Assembly: GCF_000497445.1 (NCBI RefSeq)
Contig: NZ_CM002285.1
Span: 4,215,388 to 4,279,387, forward strand
DNA: 64,000 bases
From: Streptomyces roseochromogenus subsp. oscitans DS 12.976
GTDB lineage: Bacteria > Actinomycetota > Actinomycetes > Streptomycetales > Streptomycetaceae
Reading direction: 5' to 3'
The translations under genes and the position numbers were made by a program. The stretch's first letter is position 1. Each line of letters starts with the position of its first letter. This document shows positions 61,108 to 64,000 of this stretch, piece by piece. The notes under the pieces are model-generated. The model searched no databases. It worked only from the letters and a program-made list of their open reading frames with translations, and was not told the origin of the DNA.

Positions 61108-62265
61108 TCACCCCCCACGGCGAGCGAACGCCACCACCGCCCCCACCCCGACCAGAATCCCCAGCGCGCCGAAGCCGTGATTCAGCGTGGCACCCGAGGC
61201 AACCGCAGCCACCAGCAACGGCCCACCCGCGTCGCCGAGTTCGCGCCCGAGTTCCGCCGCACCCATGGTCTGCCCCAACCTCTCCTGAGGCGTCGCAGAC
61301 ACCAGCGCCGCGAAACCGAGCGGCGTGATCAGACCGGTCCCCACGCCGATCAGGGCGGCGGCGACCAGGATCCCGGTCAGGCCCGGCAGCATCGCGCAGA
61401 CCAGCCCCGCGGCGGTGAGCGACAGCCCCGCGGCCAGACCGGAGCGGGCCGTGAGACGCCCTGCGTCGAGGGCCCGCCCGGCGCGCGGCTGTACGACGGC
61501 CGCGCACGCGGCGAGCAGCGACACCGCGGCCCCCGTGGCCACCGTGCCCAGCCCGGCGGCACGGCCGGAGACCGGCAGGAACCCGACGCCGACCGACAGG
61601 GCCGCGGTCGCCGCGGCCAGTGCCGACGTCGGCGCGAGGAAGGCCGGGTCGGCGAGCCGCCGGGCCAGGTCCAGCACGGTCTGCCGGGCCTTGGGCAGCG
61701 GAGGTACGACGGGTACGGCGAGCGCGGCCCATACGGCGACCGCCACGCCCAGCACCATCAGCACGGCGAACAGCAGCCGCAGGCCCCCGGCCCACACCAG
61801 CACTCCGCCGAGCAGCGGGCCGAGGGTGTAGCCGACGGACTTGTAGAAGCCGTAACTGCCGAAGGCGCGGCCGTGTCTGGCGGCCGGGTTGAGGCGGGCC
61901 ACCAGTGCGGACGCGGAGGGCGAGAAGGCGGAGGCCGCGGCGCCCTGGCCGAGCCGGGCCGCCCACAGCCAGCCGGGGCTGTCCGCGAGCACGTACAGCG
62001 CGGACGCCACCGCGAACGCGACGAGGCCGCCGAGCAGCACCGGGCGGGCGCCGACGCGGTCGGCGAGGGTGCCGAAGACCGGTTTGAGGAGCACTTCGGC
62101 GCCGTCGTACAGGGCAAGCAGCCCGCCGAGCACGAGCAGCGAGGTGACCGCGCCCCGGGCGTGGCCGCCGAGGTTCGCGGCGATGCCGTGCGCGCCGAAA
62201 GCCGTGGTGAACCCGGCCGCGTACAGCGGCCACATCTGCCGGGCCGGAGCCGCCTGCACGGTCAC
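61108..62265 (-). CDS. MFS transporter
   Basis: This 385-residue protein has twelve predicted membrane segments, with the MFS motif A FGTLADRVGARPVLLGG (about residue 67) between helices 2 and 3 and SYGFYKSVGYTLGPLLGGVL (motif C-like) in helix 5. The opening is a drug-exporter type: MWPLYAAGFTTAFGAHGIAA. Its start overlaps the stop of a ChrB-like gene by 4 bases, suggesting that the MFS and regulator act together, perhaps in exporting a toxic compound. Confidence 0.88.
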   Translation of the reverse strand: MTVQAAPARQMWPLYAAGFTTAFGAHGIAANLGGHARGAVTSLLVLGGLLALYDGAEVLLKPVFGTLADRVGARPVLLGGLVAFAVASALYVLADSPGWLWAARLGQGAAASAFSPSASALVARLNPAARHGRAFGSYGFYKSVGYTLGPLLGGVLVWAGGLRLLFAVLMVLGVAVAVWAALAVPVVPPLPKARQTVLDLARRLADPAFLAPTSALAAATAALSVGVGFLPVSGRAAGLGTVATGAAVSLLAACAAVVQPRAGRALDAGRLTARSGLAAGLSLTAAGLVCAMLPGLTGILVAAALIGVGTGLITPLGFAALVSATPQERLGQTMGAAELGRELGDAGGPLLVAAVASGATLNHGFGALGILVGVGAVVAFARRGG

Positions 62266-62870
62266 TGCTCGCCCTCACCGGTGCGGTGCAGCGCGGCGAA
62301 GACCCGCTCGGCGTAGTCCTCGCAGGCCGCCGCGCACTCCTTGAGCCGCTTGCCCGCGTCGGCCGCCTCCGGCGCGCCGAAGACGTCGCGGGCCGTCAGA
62401 TCACGGTGCCAGCGCCGCAGCCGCTCCAGCGACTGCTCCTCTTCCTCCAGTTCGGCCAGGGTGAACTTGCCGATGCGGATCTCCTTGGCCAGCTCGGCCT
62501 CGAACTTGCCGCAGTCGGCGAGGAATTCGGTCCAGTCCTCGGAACGGGCCGCGGTGAACTGCGCCTGGAAGCGGGTGGCGTCCTCGGGACCGCGCCCGGC
62601 GGCGTGCAGGGTGACGGCCTGTCCGCCCGCCTGCTCGGTCAGGGCGAGCGCCCGGCCGACGCCGTCCGCGAACACGGGCACGTCCGGTACGGCCCACACG
62701 CCCTGGCCCAGGGAGAGCGCACCGGTCCGGCGCAGCTCCCGCCAGACCGCGACACGGTGCCGGGACGGCTCCGCGGGCACCTTGAGCATGAGAACGAGCC
62801 AGCGACCCGCCGCTTCCTTGCCCTTCCCCCTGCCTTTTTCCGTGCCTTTTTCCGTGTGCTTGTTCGCCAC
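62262..62870 (-). CDS. ChrB N-terminal-domain protein (chromate-resistance-type regulator)
   Basis: This 202-residue protein is read from GTG 62870 (the longer frame to 62963 lacks a ribosome-binding site). It has RWLVLMLKVPAEPSRHRVAV then WRELRRTGALSLGQGVWAVP, the ChrB N-terminal signature, followed by a long helical, charged part (KFTLAELEEEEQSLERLRRW). ChrB controls chromate transport in other bacteria; many actinomycete copies occur without chrA and beside an MFS gene, as here. A near-palindrome overlaps the promoter region. Confidence 0.8.
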   Translation of the reverse strand: MANKHTEKGTEKGRGKGKEAAGRWLVLMLKVPAEPSRHRVAVWRELRRTGALSLGQGVWAVPDVPVFADGVGRALALTEQAGGQAVTLHAAGRGPEDATRFQAQFTAARSEDWTEFLADCGKFEAELAKEIRIGKFTLAELEEEEQSLERLRRWHRDLTARDVFGAPEAADAGKRLKECAAACEDYAERVFAALHRTGEGEQ

Positions 62871-62879
62871 ATCAATGAA

Positions 62880-62895
62880 TGTAGCAGGCGTTACA
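62880..62895 (-). promoter_or_regulatory. TGTAGC-AGGC-GTTACA near-palindrome before the ChrB-like gene
   Basis: TGTAGC and GTTACA (complement TGTAAC) form a 6-bp dyad with one mismatch around AGGC, 9 bases upstream of the GTG at 62870. Such spacing fits an autoregulatory operator or a box over a leaderless start. Confidence 0.45.
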
Positions 62896-62991
62896 TCTGC
62901 CGGAGTATTGGCCCGGGCGGGTCGGTCGGCGAGGGAAGGATGGCCGACCCGCCCGGGGGTCACGGGGCTACGGCCCGCAAGCCGGCCGGGA

Positions 62992-64000
62992 TCACAGGCC
63001 CACGTCGCGGCTGCGGATGTCCGCCAGGGACTCGCGGCGGACCAGCAGACGGGCGAGGCCGTCGCGTACGGCGACCACGGGCGGGCGGCCGACCAGGTTG
63101 TAGCCCGAGGCCATGGACAGGTGGTAGGCGCCGGCCACCGGGACGGCGAGCAGATCGCCGGGCCGGGTGTCGGCGGGCAGCTCCACGTCCGTGGCCAGGA
63201 CGTCGCCCGCCTCGCAGTGCCTACCCACCACCGTGACCCGGGCGCGCTCCGCCGCGCTGTGCCGGCCGATCAGGCGCGGCGCGTACCGGACGCCGTACAG
63301 GGCCGGGCGCGGGTTGTCGCTCATGCCGCCGTCGACGGCCACGAAGACATGGTCGCCGGTGTGCTTCACGGACAGGACGCGGTACACGGCGATCCCGGCG
63401 GGGCCCGCGATCGCCCGGCCCGGCTCGATGATCAGGCGGGGCACGGGGAGCCCGGCCGTGGCGCAGGCGTCGGCGAGTTCCGCGCGGATCCTGCGCGCCA
63501 GCGCCGTCAGGTCCAGGGCCTCCTCGCCGGGCCGGTAGGCGATGCCGTGGCCGCCGCCGAGGTCGAGTTCGGGCAGCACCAGTCCGTGCTGCTCGTACAG
63601 CCGGCTCATCAGCCCGACCATGCGGCGCACGGCCACGAGGTACGGCTTGACGCTGGTGATCTGCGAGCCCAAGTGGCAGTGCAGGCCGGTGAGTTCGAGC
63701 TGCGGCTGGTCGAGTATCCGGGTGATGGCGTGCTGGGCGTAGCCGTCGGAGATGCTGAGGCCGAACTTCTGGTCGTCGGTGCCGGTGCGGATCTTCTCGT
63801 GGCCGCCCGCGCTGATCCCGGGCACCACCCGGACCATGACCTTCTGGTGGCCGTCGGGCCCGACGGCAGCGGCCAGCCGGGCGATCTCGGCGGGGCTGTC
63901 GATGACGATGCGTCCGACGCCGAGGCGCAGTGCGGTGTCCAGGTCGCGCGGGGACTTGGCGTTGCCGTGCAGCACGATCCGCTCGGCCGGAAAGCCGGTG
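62992..64000 (-). CDS. lysA: diaminopimelate decarboxylase (LysA-like), partial at window edge
   Basis: The stop is at 62992 and the frame is open to the window end, so about the first 80 residues are missing. Visible motifs are VLHGNAKSPRDLDTALRLGV, the PLP-phosphate segment LDLGGGHGIAYR, LTGLHCHLGSQI, LIIEPGRAIAGPAGIAVYRV, AVDGGMSDNPRPALYG and the dimer-partner site VVGRHCEAGDVLATDV (Cys-Glu), all conserved in fold-III decarboxylases such as LysA. The PLP lysine would be upstream of the visible part. It catalyses the last step of lysine synthesis. Paralogues acting in secondary metabolism exist, so the physiological role cannot be fixed without the neighbour beyond the edge. Confidence 0.88.
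   Translation of the reverse strand, partial: TGFPAERIVLHGNAKSPRDLDTALRLGVGRIVIDSPAEIARLAAAVGPDGHQKVMVRVVPGISAGGHEKIRTGTDDQKFGLSISDGYAQHAITRILDQPQLELTGLHCHLGSQITSVKPYLVAVRRMVGLMSRLYEQHGLVLPELDLGGGHGIAYRPGEEALDLTALARRIRAELADACATAGLPVPRLIIEPGRAIAGPAGIAVYRVLSVKHTGDHVFVAVDGGMSDNPRPALYGVRYAPRLIGRHSAAERARVTVVGRHCEAGDVLATDVELPADTRPGDLLAVPVAGAYHLSMASGYNLVGRPPVVAVRDGLARLLVRRESLADIRSRDVGL

Noticed and set aside
60191..62278. 695-codon minus-strand frame spanning the kinase and MFS genes
   Set aside because: Shadow of two genes with complete motifs in their own frames.

Overview
The window reads as a stretch of a Streptomyces (or close relative) chromosome. The evidence is very high G+C with strong third-position bias, many GTG starts, DUF397 and DUF5753-type XRE regulators, BlaI/M56 pairs, and TTA codons that are almost absent but occur in two accessory genes. 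All calls come from reading the sequence; no database search was run.

Layout. 1-2.7 kb: a truncated TPR-type regulator, divergent from an XRE/DUF5753 regulator plus DUF397 pair. 3.3-22.7 kb: a dense plus-strand defence island. Its core is three translationally overlapping genes: a giant DExH helicase with DUF1998 and a C-terminal Vsr-like nuclease domain, an SNF2/RapA-type helicase resembling DrmD, and a PglX/DrmMI-like adenine methyltransferase. An AIPR protein, an McrB/McrC pair and a fused GmrSD (DUF262-DUF1524) follow. The core resembles class 1 DISARM rearranged, with DrmA- and DrmB-type functions in one protein, an added nuclease, and no DrmC.

22.8-35.5 kb: two direct repeats of about 285 bp, 12.4 kb apart. 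Each holds an identical 52-bp copy of a tRNA 3' end (probably tRNA-Pro, CGG), the same 15-bp terminator hairpin, and a differently broken tyrosine integrase. This looks like tandem integrative elements accreted at one tRNA gene; the defence island would sit in the element to the left, the intact tRNA lying outside the window. Between the repeats are a decayed beta-lactamase gene, a lipoprotein, a secreted protein, a polymorphic toxin module (small helical partner, RHS protein with WXG-like N-terminus and DNA/RNA endonuclease tip, DUF1963 protein) and a STAND-type NTPase.

35.9-39.2 kb: TetR regulator, MAB_1171c-like membrane protein, terminator, GTTCCCCCGT repeat array, a three-site operator, XRE regulator and ImmA/IrrE peptidase. 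39.2-43.7 kb: a minus-strand pair of KS-ACP-aminotransferase (AONS) megaenzyme and extended SDR, which looks like a minimal amino-ketone/amino-lipid pathway.

44-64 kb: envelope, signalling and metal genes. These are small membrane proteins; a BlaI/M56 pair sharing operators with a divergent glycosyltransferase/deacetylase pair; an ABC-transporter/NarL two-component operon; a methyltransferase; a copper locus with a broken copA, three CsoR-like boxes and two exported His/Met-rich proteins; a DUF4956-VTC-PAP2 polyphosphate/phosphatase operon facing an OmpR/kinase pair; a ChrB-like regulator with an MFS exporter; and the 3' part of diaminopimelate decarboxylase.
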